A stretch of DNA of 64,000 bases from Marinobacter sp. SS5-14b (GCF_030541005.1 NZ_JASSVM010000005.1:186001-250000), one strand, 5' to 3'. Positions 18,508 to 29,006 are shown, counted from the first letter of the stretch. Translations and numbers: made by a program. The notes: generated by a model from the letters alone, not told the origin.

Positions 18508-20949
18508 TCACTTTCGGCTTTTGCGCTTTTTACCTGCCGCTTCCGGCTTGCCCTTACCACCTTTTCTGGACGCCTCTCGAGCCGCTTCCGCCGCCAGCTT
18601 TTCCTTGGCGCTGCCGGGCTTGCCACGCTTACCGCCTTTACCCGCGCGATCGCCCTTATTGCGGGACTCCCGCTTGGATAAATCCAGCGCATCCCGGTCC
18701 GCTGTGCGTTTTTTCGGGGTACTGATCAGCTCCAGATCAATCTTGCGATCCTCCAGACCCACCCGCACCACGCGAACCCGCACCTCATCCCCTAACCGGA
18801 AACTCACCGCGGTGCGCTCTCCAATCATGCGATGCTTGGCAGAGTCGTGGTGGAAGTAGTCGCCACTGAGGGTCGACACATGCACCAGCCCCTCAATGTA
18901 AATATCCTGAAGCTCCACGAAGAAACCGAAAGGCACCACGGCAGCAATCACACCGTCGTACTCTTCGCCAACGTGATCACCCAGAAATTCACACTTGAGC
19001 CAGGCCATGACGTCACGGGTCGCATCATCGGCGCGCCGCTCCGTCATCGAACAATGCTCGCCGAGCTGCTCCATTTTGGCGTAATCGTAGGGGTAAACCG
19101 CCAGCTCGGAATCCGCCACCTTGGGCGACACCACATCCTTTTGCACTTCCGGGTTGTGAATGCGGGATTTGATCGCCCGATGCACAATCAGGTCCGGATA
19201 GCGACGGATAGGAGAGGTAAAGTGGGCATAGCTGGCAAAGCCAAGACCAAAGTGACCGCTTTCTTCCGGGCTGTACACCGCCTGGCTCAGTGACCGCAGC
19301 ATCACCATCTGGATAACATTGGCATCTGGTCTGTCGGCGACTTCCGACAGCAACTGCTGGTAATCACCAGAGGTCGGTGCATCCCCACCACCCAGCTGCA
19401 GCCCCAGCTCACTCAGGAACAGTCTGAGATTACCCAGACGCTCTTCAGAGGGGCCGTTGTGCACCCGGTAAAGCGCAGGCACCTTGTGTTTTTTGAGGAA
19501 GCGCGCCGTAGCCACGTTGGCGCACAACATGCACTCTTCCACAATCTTGTGGGCATCGTTGCGATGTACCGGCACGATTTCTTCAATCTTTCGATTCGCA
19601 TCGAAGACCACTTTGGTCTCGGTCGTCTCGAAGTCAATGGCTCCACGCTCAGTGCGGGCACGGCGCAACAACTTGTACAGCTCATAGAGATTGTGCAGGT
19701 GCGGCAGCAAATCGGCATAGTGAGCGCTCAGCTTGTAGCCCTGCTCACTGTCCGGGTGCTCCAGCATGGCACTGACCTTGTTATAGGTCAGCCGTGCATG
19801 ACTGCGCATGACCGCCTGGTAAAAGGTGTAACCACTGATGTTACCGGCGGCACTGATGGTCATGTCCGCCACCATGCACAACCGGTCGACACCCGGGTTC
19901 AGGGAGCACAATCCGTTGGAAAGCTTCTCCGGCAGCATCGGCACAACATGGTCCGGGAAGTACACCGAGTTCCCACGCTGAATAGCCTCTTCGTCCAGCG
20001 GCGAGCCGGGGCGCACATAATGAGATACGTCGGCAATGGCAACCACCAGCCGATACCCACCACGCGGACGTGGCTCGCAGTAGATCGCGTCGTCGAAATC
20101 CCGGGCTGTCTCGTCATCAATGGTGACCAACCGCATATTGCGGATATCCACCCGATTCGCCTTGTCCTTCTCTTCCACCTCTGCCGCAATGGCTGCAGTT
20201 TGCTCGCCTACCGCTGTCGACCAGCTGTGCGGAATATCATAGGCACGAATAGCGACATCGATCTCCATGCCGGGAGCCATGTGCTCACCAAGTATTTCAA
20301 TCACCCGACCGGTTGGCTGGGTGCGCACGGTCGGTTGGCGCAAAATCTCGGTGACCACGTACTGCCCGTGAACTGCTTTCCCGGCGTGCTCGTCCGGCAC
20401 CAGAATCTCGTGATTAATACGAGCATTCTCCGGCACCACAAACGCAATGCCACTCTCTTTGAAGAAACGCCCCACGATCTGCTCGGTACGGTGCTCGAGC
20501 ACTTCCACAATCTTACCTTCCCGGCGCCCCCGGTCATCCACCTGATCCACCCGGGCAGCTACCCGGTCACCGTGGAATACCTGACGCATCTGGCGGGCAC
20601 TGAGAAACAGATCTGTGCCGCCATCATCGGGAATCAGAAAACCAAAGCCATCCCGATGCCCCACCACCTTGCCCGTTACCAGGGCCGCCTCTTCGATGGG
20701 CAGGAACGCATCGCGACGATTGCAGATCAACTGGCCGTCGCGGCACATAGCGATCAGACGACGACGCAAGGCCTCAATGCCTTCGGGCGTGTCCTGCCCC
20801 ATTTCCTGGCACAGCGTCTCGTGAGTAGCCGGCGCACCGCGGTCTTTCAGGTGCTGAAGAATAAATTCCCGGCTCTGGATGGGGTTGTCGTACTTCTGGG
20901 CTTCACGATCGGCGTGAGGGTCCCGTCCTTCTTTCTTTCTGGAAACCAT
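18508..20949 (-). CDS. rnr: Ribonuclease R
   Basis: This 813-residue 3'-5' exoribonuclease degrades structured RNA. An N-terminal winged-helix domain is followed by cold-shock domains (about 75-240). The RNB catalytic domain has TIDDETARDFDDAIYCE, which includes the metal-binding aspartates. An S1 domain (about 635-720) and a Lys/Arg-rich tail follow; the tail is a low-complexity RNA-binding extension typical of RNase R. It is the first gene of the rnr-rlmB operon and faces away from the tRNA gene. Confidence 0.96.
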   Translation of the reverse strand: MVSRKKEGRDPHADREAQKYDNPIQSREFILQHLKDRGAPATHETLCQEMGQDTPEGIEALRRRLIAMCRDGQLICNRRDAFLPIEEAALVTGKVVGHRDGFGFLIPDDGGTDLFLSARQMRQVFHGDRVAARVDQVDDRGRREGKIVEVLEHRTEQIVGRFFKESGIAFVVPENARINHEILVPDEHAGKAVHGQYVVTEILRQPTVRTQPTGRVIEILGEHMAPGMEIDVAIRAYDIPHSWSTAVGEQTAAIAAEVEEKDKANRVDIRNMRLVTIDDETARDFDDAIYCEPRPRGGYRLVVAIADVSHYVRPGSPLDEEAIQRGNSVYFPDHVVPMLPEKLSNGLCSLNPGVDRLCMVADMTISAAGNISGYTFYQAVMRSHARLTYNKVSAMLEHPDSEQGYKLSAHYADLLPHLHNLYELYKLLRRARTERGAIDFETTETKVVFDANRKIEEIVPVHRNDAHKIVEECMLCANVATARFLKKHKVPALYRVHNGPSEERLGNLRLFLSELGLQLGGGDAPTSGDYQQLLSEVADRPDANVIQMVMLRSLSQAVYSPEESGHFGLGFASYAHFTSPIRRYPDLIVHRAIKSRIHNPEVQKDVVSPKVADSELAVYPYDYAKMEQLGEHCSMTERRADDATRDVMAWLKCEFLGDHVGEEYDGVIAAVVPFGFFVELQDIYIEGLVHVSTLSGDYFHHDSAKHRMIGERTAVSFRLGDEVRVRVVRVGLEDRKIDLELISTPKKRTADRDALDLSKRESRNKGDRAGKGGKRGKPGSAKEKLAAEAAREASRKGGKGKPEAAGKKRKSRK

Positions 20950-21088
20950 TCGGATCCTTGTTATTCAAGCCGCAGTCAGCGCGGCACAATTCGTTAATGG
21001 CAGAGTATAACGTTGCAACCATAAACCTGCATAATTAGGGAGCAATTTATAGGCACAAATACAGCGAAAACTTTTTCAAAAAAAACGT

Positions 21089-21117
21089 TTGACAGGCCCG
21101 AACCGAATCATTAAAGT
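21089..21117 (+). promoter_or_regulatory. Sigma-70 promoter of tRNA-Leu
   Basis: A perfect TTGACA (-35, 21089-21094) is separated by 17 bp from TAAAGT (-10, 21112-21117). A GC-rich discriminator (ACGCGCC) follows, as in stringently controlled stable-RNA promoters. About 80 bases of leader precede the tRNA. Confidence 0.85.
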
Positions 21118-21202
21118 ACGCGCCATCGGTTGAGGGGCAACCCCGACCACTGGCAGAAACGCTAGTTTTTCAATAAACTAACAGCGCGACTGCAAATCAC
21201 CT

Positions 21203-21289
21203 GCCGAGGTGGTGAAATTGGTAGACACGCTAGCTTCAGGTGCTAGTGGGGGCAACCCCGTGGAGGTTCAAGTCCTCTCCTCGGCACCA
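21203..21289 (+). tRNA. tRNA-Leu (anticodon CAG)
   Basis: The 87-base gene includes an encoded CCA end. The acceptor stem GCCGAGG pairs with CCTCGGC, and the anticodon stem CTAGC/GCTAG encloses the loop TTCAGGT, giving anticodon CAG for CUG codons. The long variable arm (TGGGGGCAACCCCGT) is the class II feature of tRNA-Leu, and the T arm contains GGTTCAAGTCC. Its 3' two-thirds form one copy of the island's direct repeat, so integration leaves this gene intact. Confidence 0.97.
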
Positions 21290-21311
21290 TTTCCTCCCCC
21301 AGGAAATGGCA
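21225..21311 (+). repeat. Left attachment-site repeat (attL)
   Basis: This copy covers the tRNA-Leu gene from the anticodon stem to 22 bp past its end. It is identical to 34579-34649 over 71 bp; after one mismatch (21296, C for T) another 15 bp match. The unmatched bases on either side mark the repeat limits. Confidence 0.93.
21287..21309 (+). terminator. Hairpin overlapping the tRNA CCA end
   Basis: CCATTTCCT (21287-21295) pairs perfectly with AGGAAATGG (21301-21309) around a CCCCC loop. It lies directly at the tRNA 3' end and is repeated at 34641-34663 with loop TCCCC. It may serve as a tRNA terminator or processing hairpin; no T-run follows. Confidence 0.5.
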
Positions 21312-21618
21312 AGAATCAATACCTTACAGACTTCAGATATACAGGTGTTTGGGTTCGAAAAGCCCGACTTTAACACACCTGATTAAACCATTGCTATTTC
21401 CCCTACACTGCCCTGATTGTTCAGCCACCTTGGGCTGCCGTTTACGCACTTTCTATTTCTTCCTTTATTGACCTAACGACGCTGTTTGTCGCCTTCATTC
21501 AATACCCTACTCTCTTGCAGCATTGCCCGTGTACGCCCCCGCCGCTACACTCAAAGGCATTTTGACCCGCATGGGCACCACACGCCCCATGCTCATTGCA
21601 GTAGATGGAACCCATTGA
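21312..21618 (+). promoter_or_regulatory. Non-coding left end of the island, upstream of hsdM
   Basis: This 307-bp gap has no credible gene. It holds an inverted pair, ACAGGTGT (21341-21348) and AACACACCTG (21372-21381), the second within a 13-mer shared with the right end of the island. The promoter of the hsd operon must lie here, but I see no pair of boxes with good spacing. The hsdM start codon at 21619 has only a weak ribosome site (GGAA). Confidence 0.5.
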
Positions 21619-23361
21619 ATGAGCCACAACATCACCCTTCAGCAACTTGAATCCTTCCTGTGGGAAGCCGCCGACATCCTGCGCGGCAATATGGATGCAT
21701 CCGAATACAAGGACTACATCTTCGGGATGATGTTCCTGAAGCGCCTGTCGGATGCCTTTGAAGAAGCACAGGAAGGCGTTGTCCGGTACTACATGGACAA
21801 GGGCAAGACCGAAGAACAAGCCCGCGAACTGGCGGACGATGAAGACGAATACGACAAGACTTTCTATATACCGCCCGTTGCCCGCTGGGGTGCAATCAAA
21901 GACCTGAAGCACGACATTGGCTCTGAACTGAACACTGCCACAGAAGCCATCGAAGAATACAACCCCGTTCTGGAAGGGGTGCTGGTTTCCATCGACTTCA
22001 ACATCAAGAACAAGCTGTCCGACAAAAAGCTGCGCGACCTGCTCAGCCACTTCAGCCGCTACCGTCTACGCAACGAAGACTTCGAGCGCCCGGACCTGCT
22101 GGGCACCGCCTACGAGTACCTGATCAAGATGTTCGCGGACAGCGCCGGCAAGAAAGGCGGTGAGTTCTACACCCCGTCTGAAGTGGTACAGCTGTTGGTT
22201 GCCCTGCTTAAACCCCATGCCGGAATGCGTATATACGACCCCACTGCCGGTTCTGGCGGCATGTTGGTGCAGACCCGCAACTATCTGGCGACCCACGGTG
22301 AAAACCCGTCCAACCTGTCCCTGTTCGGTCAGGAGATGAACCTGAACACCTGGGCAATCTGCAAGATGAACATGTTCCTCCATGGGGTCTACAGCGCGGA
22401 CATTCGCAAGGGTGACACTCTCGGCGATCCGCAGCATACCCAAGGCGGCGAACTGATGACCTTTGATCGGGTAATCGCCAACCCGCCCTTTAGCCTGAAG
22501 AAGTGGGGCAAGGAAGAAGCCGACAGCGATTCTTATGGTCGCTTCCCCTATGGCACACCACCCAAGGATGCCGGGGACCTGGCATTCGTTCAGCACATGG
22601 TCGCCAGTCTTAATTCTGAAGGCATGATGGGCGTGGTCATGCCCCACGGCGTTCTGTTCCGTGGTGCCAGCGAAAAAGCCATTCGCCAGGGCATTCTGAA
22701 CGATGACCTGCTGGAAGCCGTGGTTGGCTTGCCCGCAGCCCTGTTCTACGGCACCGGCATTCCCGCCTGCCTGTTGATCATCAACAAGAACAAACCGGCA
22801 GAGCGTAGAGGCAAGGTGCTGTTCATCAACAGCGAACTGGAATACGAAGAAGGCAAGAACCAGAACAAGCTCCGCCAGCAGGACATTGAAAAGATCGTCC
22901 GGACCTTCGACGACTATGCCGAAATCAAACGCTATTCAAAAGTCGTCACGCTGGCTGAAATCGCCGAAAACGATTACAACCTGAACATCCGCCGCTACGC
23001 CGACACCAGCCCACCCCCGGAAATCTTCGACGTGCGCGCCATCCTGCACGGTGGCATCCCAGTGCGGGAAGTGGAAAGCGAGTACATCCGGGAAGAAATT
23101 CTGGAAGACTTCGACGTGTCCACGGTGTTCGTAAAGCGGGATGGAGAGCCTTCAGCGCATGGAGAGTACTACGACTTCAAACCGGAGATCGATACCAAAG
23201 ACGCCATTCGTAAAGTCGTGGGCGATACCGACGCCAAGGTAATCACCCAGCTGGAACGTTGGTGGGACAAGTACAGCGTGTCATTGAGCGAACTGGATGC
23301 ACAGGTGGCGGAAGCTGAGCATGCGATGAAGGCGTATCTGAAGGAGCTGGGATATGAGTAA
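21619..23361 (+). CDS. hsdM: Type I restriction-modification DNA methyltransferase (M subunit)
   Basis: This 580-residue N6-adenine methyltransferase subunit has an N-terminal HsdM helical domain (about 1-150). The SAM-binding motif DPTAGSGGM begins at Asp207 and the catalytic NPPF at Asn288-Phe291. GGEFYTP just before motif I is the usual HsdM signature. With HsdS it forms the M2S methylase that protects the host's own sites. Its last 8 bp overlap hsdS. Confidence 0.96.
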   Translation: MSHNITLQQLESFLWEAADILRGNMDASEYKDYIFGMMFLKRLSDAFEEAQEGVVRYYMDKGKTEEQARELADDEDEYDKTFYIPPVARWGAIKDLKHDIGSELNTATEAIEEYNPVLEGVLVSIDFNIKNKLSDKKLRDLLSHFSRYRLRNEDFERPDLLGTAYEYLIKMFADSAGKKGGEFYTPSEVVQLLVALLKPHAGMRIYDPTAGSGGMLVQTRNYLATHGENPSNLSLFGQEMNLNTWAICKMNMFLHGVYSADIRKGDTLGDPQHTQGGELMTFDRVIANPPFSLKKWGKEEADSDSYGRFPYGTPPKDAGDLAFVQHMVASLNSEGMMGVVMPHGVLFRGASEKAIRQGILNDDLLEAVVGLPAALFYGTGIPACLLIINKNKPAERRGKVLFINSELEYEEGKNQNKLRQQDIEKIVRTFDDYAEIKRYSKVVTLAEIAENDYNLNIRRYADTSPPPEIFDVRAILHGGIPVREVESEYIREEILEDFDVSTVFVKRDGEPSAHGEYYDFKPEIDTKDAIRKVVGDTDAKVITQLERWWDKYSVSLSELDAQVAEAEHAMKAYLKELGYE

Positions 23362-24613
23362 TACAGTTCCAAACGACTGGGAAGCAGCGAGCCTTCGAGA
23401 ACTCTGCAAATTTTCTGGCGGAAGTGCATTCAAAGAAAAATACCAAGGAAGACGAAGAGGCGAGTATCCCTTTATCAAAGTCAGTGATATGAATATTGAT
23501 GGCAATCATCGTTTCATCACCAACGCAAATCATTGGATTGATCAGGCAACGAAGATTGAGGCTAAGATAAAGTTATTCCCCGCATCTTCGGTCGTATTCG
23601 CAAAAGTAGGCGCTGCACTTTTATTAAATCGACGTCGCATACTTACTCGCGAAACAGCTATTGATAACAACATGATGGCTGCAATACCCAACAGCGACGA
23701 CAATAATTTCCTATATTACGTGCTTCAGGAAGTTGATCTCAGAGAAATCGTTCAAGGGGGTGCCGTACCATCTGTAAACCAAGCACAGATGGAGGATATA
23801 CCAACTTTAATTCCCCCACTCCCCGAACAACAAAAAATCGCAACCATCCTTTCATCCGTCGATGACGTGATCGAAAAAACACGCGCGCAGATCGACAAGC
23901 TGAAAGACTTGAAAACCGGCATGATGCAGGAGTTGTTGACCAAAGGGATCGGGCATACGGAGTTTAAGGATTCGCCGGTGGGGCGGATACCCGAAAGCTG
24001 GGCTGTGGTGCCACTCAGCGAAATCGTGCAATCAAAAGTACTTGGGACCACCCTGAGGGGGCAAGGGGACCAGAACGTTTTACTTCTGAAAATGGGCAAC
24101 CTTTTAAATGGCGAGGTCGTCTACTCAAAGCAAGAGTGGGTTTCATATTCTTCAGAAATCGAACCATTGCTACTTCAACATGGTGACTTATTGTTCAATA
24201 CACGGAACACCCCCGAGTTGGTTGGAAAAAGTGCGAACTATGTCGGAATGTCAAATTCAGTTACCTATGACAATAACTTACTTCGACTTCGTTTTTACAA
24301 TTCGATGAATTCGTTTTTCGTAGGCTACTTTCTGAATCTGCCAACGAGTCTTCAATCGTTAGCGCAGTTGGTGTCCGGAACAACAAGTGTTGCCGCTATC
24401 TACTGGAAAGATATGGCTAGCCTGCTGATCTCAGTCCCACCAAAAGTCGAGCAAGACCAAATTGTTGCGGCTATTGGGGCTATTTCCGCCAAAATTGATA
24501 TAACTACAAGAAAATTAGCTGACTTAAGGCAGCTCAAAAAAGCCCTCATGCAAGACCTGTTAACCGGCAAGGTCCGAGTCAAAGTCGATCAAAAGGAGTC
24601 AGCGGTTGCCTGA
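23354..24613 (+). CDS. hsdS: Type I restriction-modification specificity (S) subunit
   Basis: This 419-residue DNA-recognition subunit has two target-recognition domains (about 1-150 and 210-360). Each ends in a conserved helical spacer: [20 protein letters not shown] with [12 protein letters not shown], then [15 protein letters not shown] with [13 protein letters not shown]. The two halves should read the two parts of a split target, which cannot be predicted from sequence. The recognition domains are visibly more AT-rich than hsdM and hsdR, as expected for domains exchanged by recombination. It starts inside hsdM, so the two are translationally coupled. Confidence 0.95.
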   Translation: MSNTVPNDWEAASLRELCKFSGGSAFKEKYQGRRRGEYPFIKVSDMNIDGNHRFITNANHWIDQATKIEAKIKLFPASSVVFAKVGAALLLNRRRILTRETAIDNNMMAAIPNSDDNNFLYYVLQEVDLREIVQGGAVPSVNQAQMEDIPTLIPPLPEQQKIATILSSVDDVIEKTRAQIDKLKDLKTGMMQELLTKGIGHTEFKDSPVGRIPESWAVVPLSEIVQSKVLGTTLRGQGDQNVLLLKMGNLLNGEVVYSKQEWVSYSSEIEPLLLQHGDLLFNTRNTPELVGKSANYVGMSNSVTYDNNLLRLRFYNSMNSFFVGYFLNLPTSLQSLAQLVSGTTSVAAIYWKDMASLLISVPPKVEQDQIVAAIGAISAKIDITTRKLADLRQLKKALMQDLLTGKVRVKVDQKESAVA

Positions 24614-24631
24614 TACGGCACCCGCCCCGTT

Positions 24632-27600
24632 ATGTTTCAGGATGAAGTCGAAAAAGTCGAACTGCCCGCCATTGATCAACTAACCCGCCTTGGCTGGACC
24701 TACGTGCCCGGTGCAGACCTTGCGCCGGTATTGCCTGTTGATGGCGCACCGGTTGGTGAAAGGGGCTACTACCGAGACGTGGTGCTGTCCAAGCGCCTGG
24801 AAGCTGCCGTGGTCCGGCTGAACCCGTGGATCAGTGACGAGAATCTGCGCAAAGTCATTCGCGAATTCACCCACCCCAATCATGCGGGTTTGATGGAATA
24901 CAACCAGTCCATTTACGACCTGCTGGTGAACTACCTGTCCGTTGAACAGGACCTGGGTGCCGGTCGCAAGGGGCAGACCGTCAAGGTCATCGACTTCGAC
25001 AATCCTGAGAACAACGAATTCCTGTGCACCAACCAGTTCAAGGTTGAAGGCATCAATCAGAACATCATCCCGGATATTGTCTGCTTCGTGAACGGCTTGC
25101 CGCTGGCGGTGATTGAGTGCAAATCGCCGTATGTTGCCGACGCGGTAGCCGAAGGCATTAACCAGTTGCGCCGGTACGCCAACCTGCGCACCCCGGAAGA
25201 CGATGAAGGTGCCCAGAAGCTGTTCTGGTACAACCAACTGATGGTGTCCACCTGCCGGGATCAGGCGAAGGTAGGCACCATCAGTTCCAGCGCCCAGCAT
25301 TACGGGGATTGGAAGGACGCGTACCCGTTCACCGATGCCGATATTCGGGCGATGGTGCAACAGCCTGCCTTCATCTCCACCGGCTCGAAAGCATCCAGTC
25401 ACAAGACTGGTGACGTTCCCTCACCGGAGTATCTGGTTGCCGCGAAACAGATCGCTTCAGGCGCTGGAACCAGTTCAGGCGAAGTCACCCCGCAACAGCG
25501 ATTACTTGCCGGTATGTTCAACCCCGCCAGCTTCCTGGACCTGATGCAGAACTTCACCCTGTTTGAACCGGTGGATGGTCGCCTGATTAAAAAGGTAGCG
25601 CGGTATCAGCAGTACCGGGCAGTGAACAAGGTCATAGAACGCCTTAAGAACGGCACTACACGCAAGGAAAAGTCCGGGGTAGTCTGGCATACCCAAGGGT
25701 CCGGAAAGTCCCTGACCATGGTCATGCTGGCGGTGAAGATGCGCCGTGATCCGGAGCTGAAGCAGTACAAGCTGGTGTTCGTGACTGACCGAACCCAACT
25801 GGACGGGCAACTCTCGAAAACCTTCCGGGATGCCCAGAATGAGACCATCTACAACGCTGGCTCCGTAGCGGACCTGAAGGAACTGCTGTCCAAAGATTCT
25901 TCCGATATTGTGACTGCGATGGTGCAGAAGTTTCAGGAAGCGGAACAGGAAGGCGATTTCACGGACCTAAACCCCAGCGACAAGATTATCGTGCTGGCGG
26001 ACGAAGCCCACCGGACCCAGTTTGGCGGGTTGGCTATGACCATCAACACCGCCCTGCCCAACGCCCCGAAGATCGGTTTTACCGGCACTCCCCTGCTGAA
26101 ATCCCAGAAAATGGACAACGCCTTCGGCGGCTACATCGACAAGTACAAGATCAACGAAGCGGTGGAAGACGGTGCCACGGTGCGTATTATCTACGAAGGT
26201 CGCCAGGTTCAGAGCGATGTAGTGGGTGATTCCCTGGACGCGCTGTTTGAAGAATATTTCAAAGACAAAAGCGACGAAGAAAAGCGGGAAATCAAAAAGA
26301 AATACGGTGTGGAACGCGCGGTACGGGAAGCCCCTGCCCGTATTCGCTGGGTGTGTATCGACCTGCTGAAGCATTACCGGGAAAAGATACAGCCCAACGG
26401 CTTCAAAGCTATGATTGTGGTGGGTAGCCGCCATGCTGCCACGGTATTCAAAAAGACCCTGGACGACCTGGAAGCGCCCCCTTCCGAAGTGATCATTTCC
26501 GGCACTCACAACGACCCGGCATACCTGAGCCAATACACCGACAGCGCCCACCAGAAGCAGGTGATCAAGAACTTCACCAAGCCACTGGGTACGGATAAAG
26601 AAAAGGAAGATCCCACCAGCTTCCTGATCGTGAAGGATATGCTGCTGACTGGCTTCGATGCACCCATTGCACAGGTGATGTATATCGACCGGAGTCTGAA
26701 GGATCATACCTTGATGCAGGCAATCGCGCGGGTAAACCGGACCTACAAAGGGAAAGCCTGCGGTTACGTGGTGGATTACTATGGGCTGTCGGATTACCTG
26801 ACCGACGCTCTGAGCCAGTTCAGCAGTGAAGACGTGGAAGGCACCTACCACACGCTGAAGGACGAAATACCGCGCCTGAAAGCGGCTCACACCCGTGTGG
26901 CTGCCATCTTTGCCGGTGTTAAAGGCACGGATGTAGATGACTATGTGCTTCACCTGAAGGATGAAGACACCCGTCAGCAGTTCGAACTGGCTTTCAAGAA
27001 GTTCGCCAAGCAGATGGATGTGATTCTGCCGGATACTGCCGCCAAGCCATTCATCCCGGACCTTAAGCTGTGGGGCAAGGTGCAGAATGCTGCCCGTAAT
27101 CGCTACCGTGACCCCGGACTGAACATCAGCGATGCAGGGGCGAAGGTCCGCCAACTGGTGGATGAACACATCATCAGCACCGGGGTAGACCCGAAGATTC
27201 CGCCCGTGGACCTGATGGCAGCGAACTTCAAGGAAACGGTGGAGCAGATCAAATCCCCCGAATCCCGCGCGTCCGAAATCGAAAGCGCCATCAAACACCA
27301 CATTACGGTGAATCTGGATGAAGACCCGGAATACTACAAATCCCTGAGCCTTCGCCTGCGCGACATTATCGAAAAGACGGCGGGCAAGTGGGACCAGCAG
27401 CTGGAACTGCTGCTTCAGATGGTCGATAGCATGGAGTCTGAACACAAACAGGCTGCGGATGATCTGGGGCTGAGTGAAACCGAGTTCGCGTTCTACAACA
27501 TCCTGATGGCAGAAGTGACCAGCCATGCCGGTGAAGATGCCATCAGCGAAGCCGTACACGACGAAATCAAAGCAACCAGCCAGGACCTTGTTGGCATGTT

Positions 27601-27766
27601 CGATGAAGCCACCCAGATCGTGGACTTCTTCAGCAAGCCGGACGAAGTAAAGCGGATGAAGAAAGAAATCAAACGGGCGGTTCTGGATTGTTCGTTTGGC
27701 GAAAAAGCCCTGGTTAACGTAGTGCAGGATCGGTTCATGGAACTGGCGAAAAGGAAATTCGACTGA
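24632..27766 (+). CDS. hsdR: Type I restriction enzyme R subunit
   Basis: This 1044-residue subunit translocates and cuts unmodified DNA. The N-terminal nuclease domain has the PD-(D/E)xK core IPDIVCFVNG...VIECK (Glu162, Lys164). The superfamily-2 motor has Walker A HTQGSGKS (Lys359), the DEAH box (Asp457-His460) and the motif FTGTPL. A long helical C-terminal region (about 740-1044) contacts the methylase. All key residues are present, so the system looks active. It starts 18 bp after hsdS. Confidence 0.96.
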   Translation: MFQDEVEKVELPAIDQLTRLGWTYVPGADLAPVLPVDGAPVGERGYYRDVVLSKRLEAAVVRLNPWISDENLRKVIREFTHPNHAGLMEYNQSIYDLLVNYLSVEQDLGAGRKGQTVKVIDFDNPENNEFLCTNQFKVEGINQNIIPDIVCFVNGLPLAVIECKSPYVADAVAEGINQLRRYANLRTPEDDEGAQKLFWYNQLMVSTCRDQAKVGTISSSAQHYGDWKDAYPFTDADIRAMVQQPAFISTGSKASSHKTGDVPSPEYLVAAKQIASGAGTSSGEVTPQQRLLAGMFNPASFLDLMQNFTLFEPVDGRLIKKVARYQQYRAVNKVIERLKNGTTRKEKSGVVWHTQGSGKSLTMVMLAVKMRRDPELKQYKLVFVTDRTQLDGQLSKTFRDAQNETIYNAGSVADLKELLSKDSSDIVTAMVQKFQEAEQEGDFTDLNPSDKIIVLADEAHRTQFGGLAMTINTALPNAPKIGFTGTPLLKSQKMDNAFGGYIDKYKINEAVEDGATVRIIYEGRQVQSDVVGDSLDALFEEYFKDKSDEEKREIKKKYGVERAVREAPARIRWVCIDLLKHYREKIQPNGFKAMIVVGSRHAATVFKKTLDDLEAPPSEVIISGTHNDPAYLSQYTDSAHQKQVIKNFTKPLGTDKEKEDPTSFLIVKDMLLTGFDAPIAQVMYIDRSLKDHTLMQAIARVNRTYKGKACGYVVDYYGLSDYLTDALSQFSSEDVEGTYHTLKDEIPRLKAAHTRVAAIFAGVKGTDVDDYVLHLKDEDTRQQFELAFKKFAKQMDVILPDTAAKPFIPDLKLWGKVQNAARNRYRDPGLNISDAGAKVRQLVDEHIISTGVDPKIPPVDLMAANFKETVEQIKSPESRASEIESAIKHHITVNLDEDPEYYKSLSLRLRDIIEKTAGKWDQQLELLLQMVDSMESEHKQAADDLGLSETEFAFYNILMAEVTSHAGEDAISEAVHDEIKATSQDLVGMFDEATQIVDFFSKPDEVKRMKKEIKRAVLDCSFGEKALVNVVQDRFMELAKRKFD

Positions 27767-28296
27767 TGGCAGATGAAATCCGCTGGGGAGTGGAAGCGGT
27801 TCGAGTAGGAAGCACACTACTCGCTGCCGGTTTTGGTGCGTGGCTATCGATTCGAATTTTTCCGCTAAAGGCAAAGCATGCCGAGTGGAGATGGAACAAA
27901 CGAATTGAGGCGCAAGAATTTATATTCGACACCCTTTCTGAAATTGCTTTCGTTTCACAAAACCACCTGAACAGCGAATTCGGCGAGAGTTTCTCCATGG
28001 CAGGATTGGCAGGTGCCGAAACGGAACAGATCATATTTGACCGAATGCGGTCACTTCACAAGCGCGGAGCTGGGCTATCACTTAGCCTGACCATTGAACA
28101 AAGCAGCGCACTAGAACAGTTCCTTTGTCTGACCCAGGAAGCCCTCGATGCGGCGAAAGAGTCCTGGGATTACATAGATCAAGATAATCCTCTTGAAGTA
28201 GAGGCGCACTCAAACGAGACCATAGAGGAAATCGGCAGTATTGCCACGGAATCTTTAAAGACCTTGCGACCTTTAATACAACGGGAGTATAGGTGA
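27766..28296 (+). CDS. Hypothetical protein with one N-terminal membrane helix, in the hsd operon
   Basis: I do not recognise this 176-residue protein. Residues about 12-32 form one hydrophobic helix (VGSTLLAAGFGAWLSIRIF). A hydrophilic, mostly acidic helical region follows and probably faces the cytoplasm. Its ATG shares one base with the hsdR stop (TGATG), and its own stop overlaps the next start (GTGA), so it is made as part of the restriction operon. It could anchor or control the restriction complex at the membrane, or be a separate defence component. Codon use is more AT-rich than in hsdR. Confidence 0.7.
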   Translation: MADEIRWGVEAVRVGSTLLAAGFGAWLSIRIFPLKAKHAEWRWNKRIEAQEFIFDTLSEIAFVSQNHLNSEFGESFSMAGLAGAETEQIIFDRMRSLHKRGAGLSLSLTIEQSSALEQFLCLTQEALDAAKESWDYIDQDNPLEVEAHSNETIEEIGSIATESLKTLRPLIQREYR

Positions 28297-29006
28297 AGCC
28301 ACCGACGGAGTATCGCGACCAGCAAGGCTTTATAGCAGAAGTCATCCGCACCAATCGGCGGAAGTCTGCGGATATTCGCGTGGAGGATGGCGCGGTGTCT
28401 GTCGTGGTGCCCGTGAACACCCCTGCCGAAAAGATCGACCAGCTACTGGCAGCCAAACGCCGATGGATTAAAGAAAAGATCACCCTGCACCGGGAAATGA
28501 CACCTGCCAGCGGCAAACGGTATGTGTCTGGCGAAGCCTTCAGCTATCTGGGGCGCAACTACCGGCTGAAGGTAGAAACAGGCAACTTCGCGCCTGTGAA
28601 GCTGTTGAGCGGGCGTTTGGTGGTTACCGTACCCAACGGCACCGAGCAGCCCCACATGGTTCGCAATGCCCTTGTACGCTGGTACAAACGACAGGCTGAA
28701 CAGAAGCTAACAGAGAAGGTAAGCCGCTTCGCGCCTATGGTTGGCGTTGAGCCTGCCGGAGTTGGCATCCGCACCTTCAAATCCCGCTGGGGCAGCTGCA
28801 CTGCCAAGGGTAAGCTGGAATTCAACTGGCAGATTATGATGGCACCGAATCGCATGGTTGATTACGTGGTTTTGCATGAGCTTTGTCACCTGATCCGGCA
28901 TGATCATTCCCCGGAGTTCTGGGGTGAAATGGCGCGGGTGATGCCGGAGTATCAGCGGTGTCGGGAGTGGTTGCGGGAGAATGCGGGGAAACTGATTTTT
29001 AGCTGA
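28293..29006 (+). CDS. YgjP/SprT-like zinc metallopeptidase (DUF45)
   Basis: This 237-residue protein has the zinc motif HELCH in YVVLHELCHLIRHDHSPEFW, with a further His and Glu downstream, and the family's SRWGSCTAKGKLEFNW segment. These are marks of the YgjP-like (DUF45, M48-related) metallopeptidases. The start is GTG at 28293, overlapping the previous stop by 4 bp. Genes of this family are often found beside type I restriction genes; the reason is unsettled, and either proteolysis of the R subunit or a nucleotide hydrolase role has been considered. It is the last gene of the operon. Confidence 0.85.
   Translation: MKPPTEYRDQQGFIAEVIRTNRRKSADIRVEDGAVSVVVPVNTPAEKIDQLLAAKRRWIKEKITLHREMTPASGKRYVSGEAFSYLGRNYRLKVETGNFAPVKLLSGRLVVTVPNGTEQPHMVRNALVRWYKRQAEQKLTEKVSRFAPMVGVEPAGVGIRTFKSRWGSCTAKGKLEFNWQIMMAPNRMVDYVVLHELCHLIRHDHSPEFWGEMARVMPEYQRCREWLRENAGKLIFS

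Noticed and set aside
19459..20997. 512-residue plus-strand reading frame
   Set aside because: It is antisense to rnr, which has intact catalytic motifs.
25967..27874. 635-residue minus-strand reading frame in the island
   Set aside because: It is antisense to hsdR; no motif, no ribosome site, and hsdR codon use fits the plus strand.
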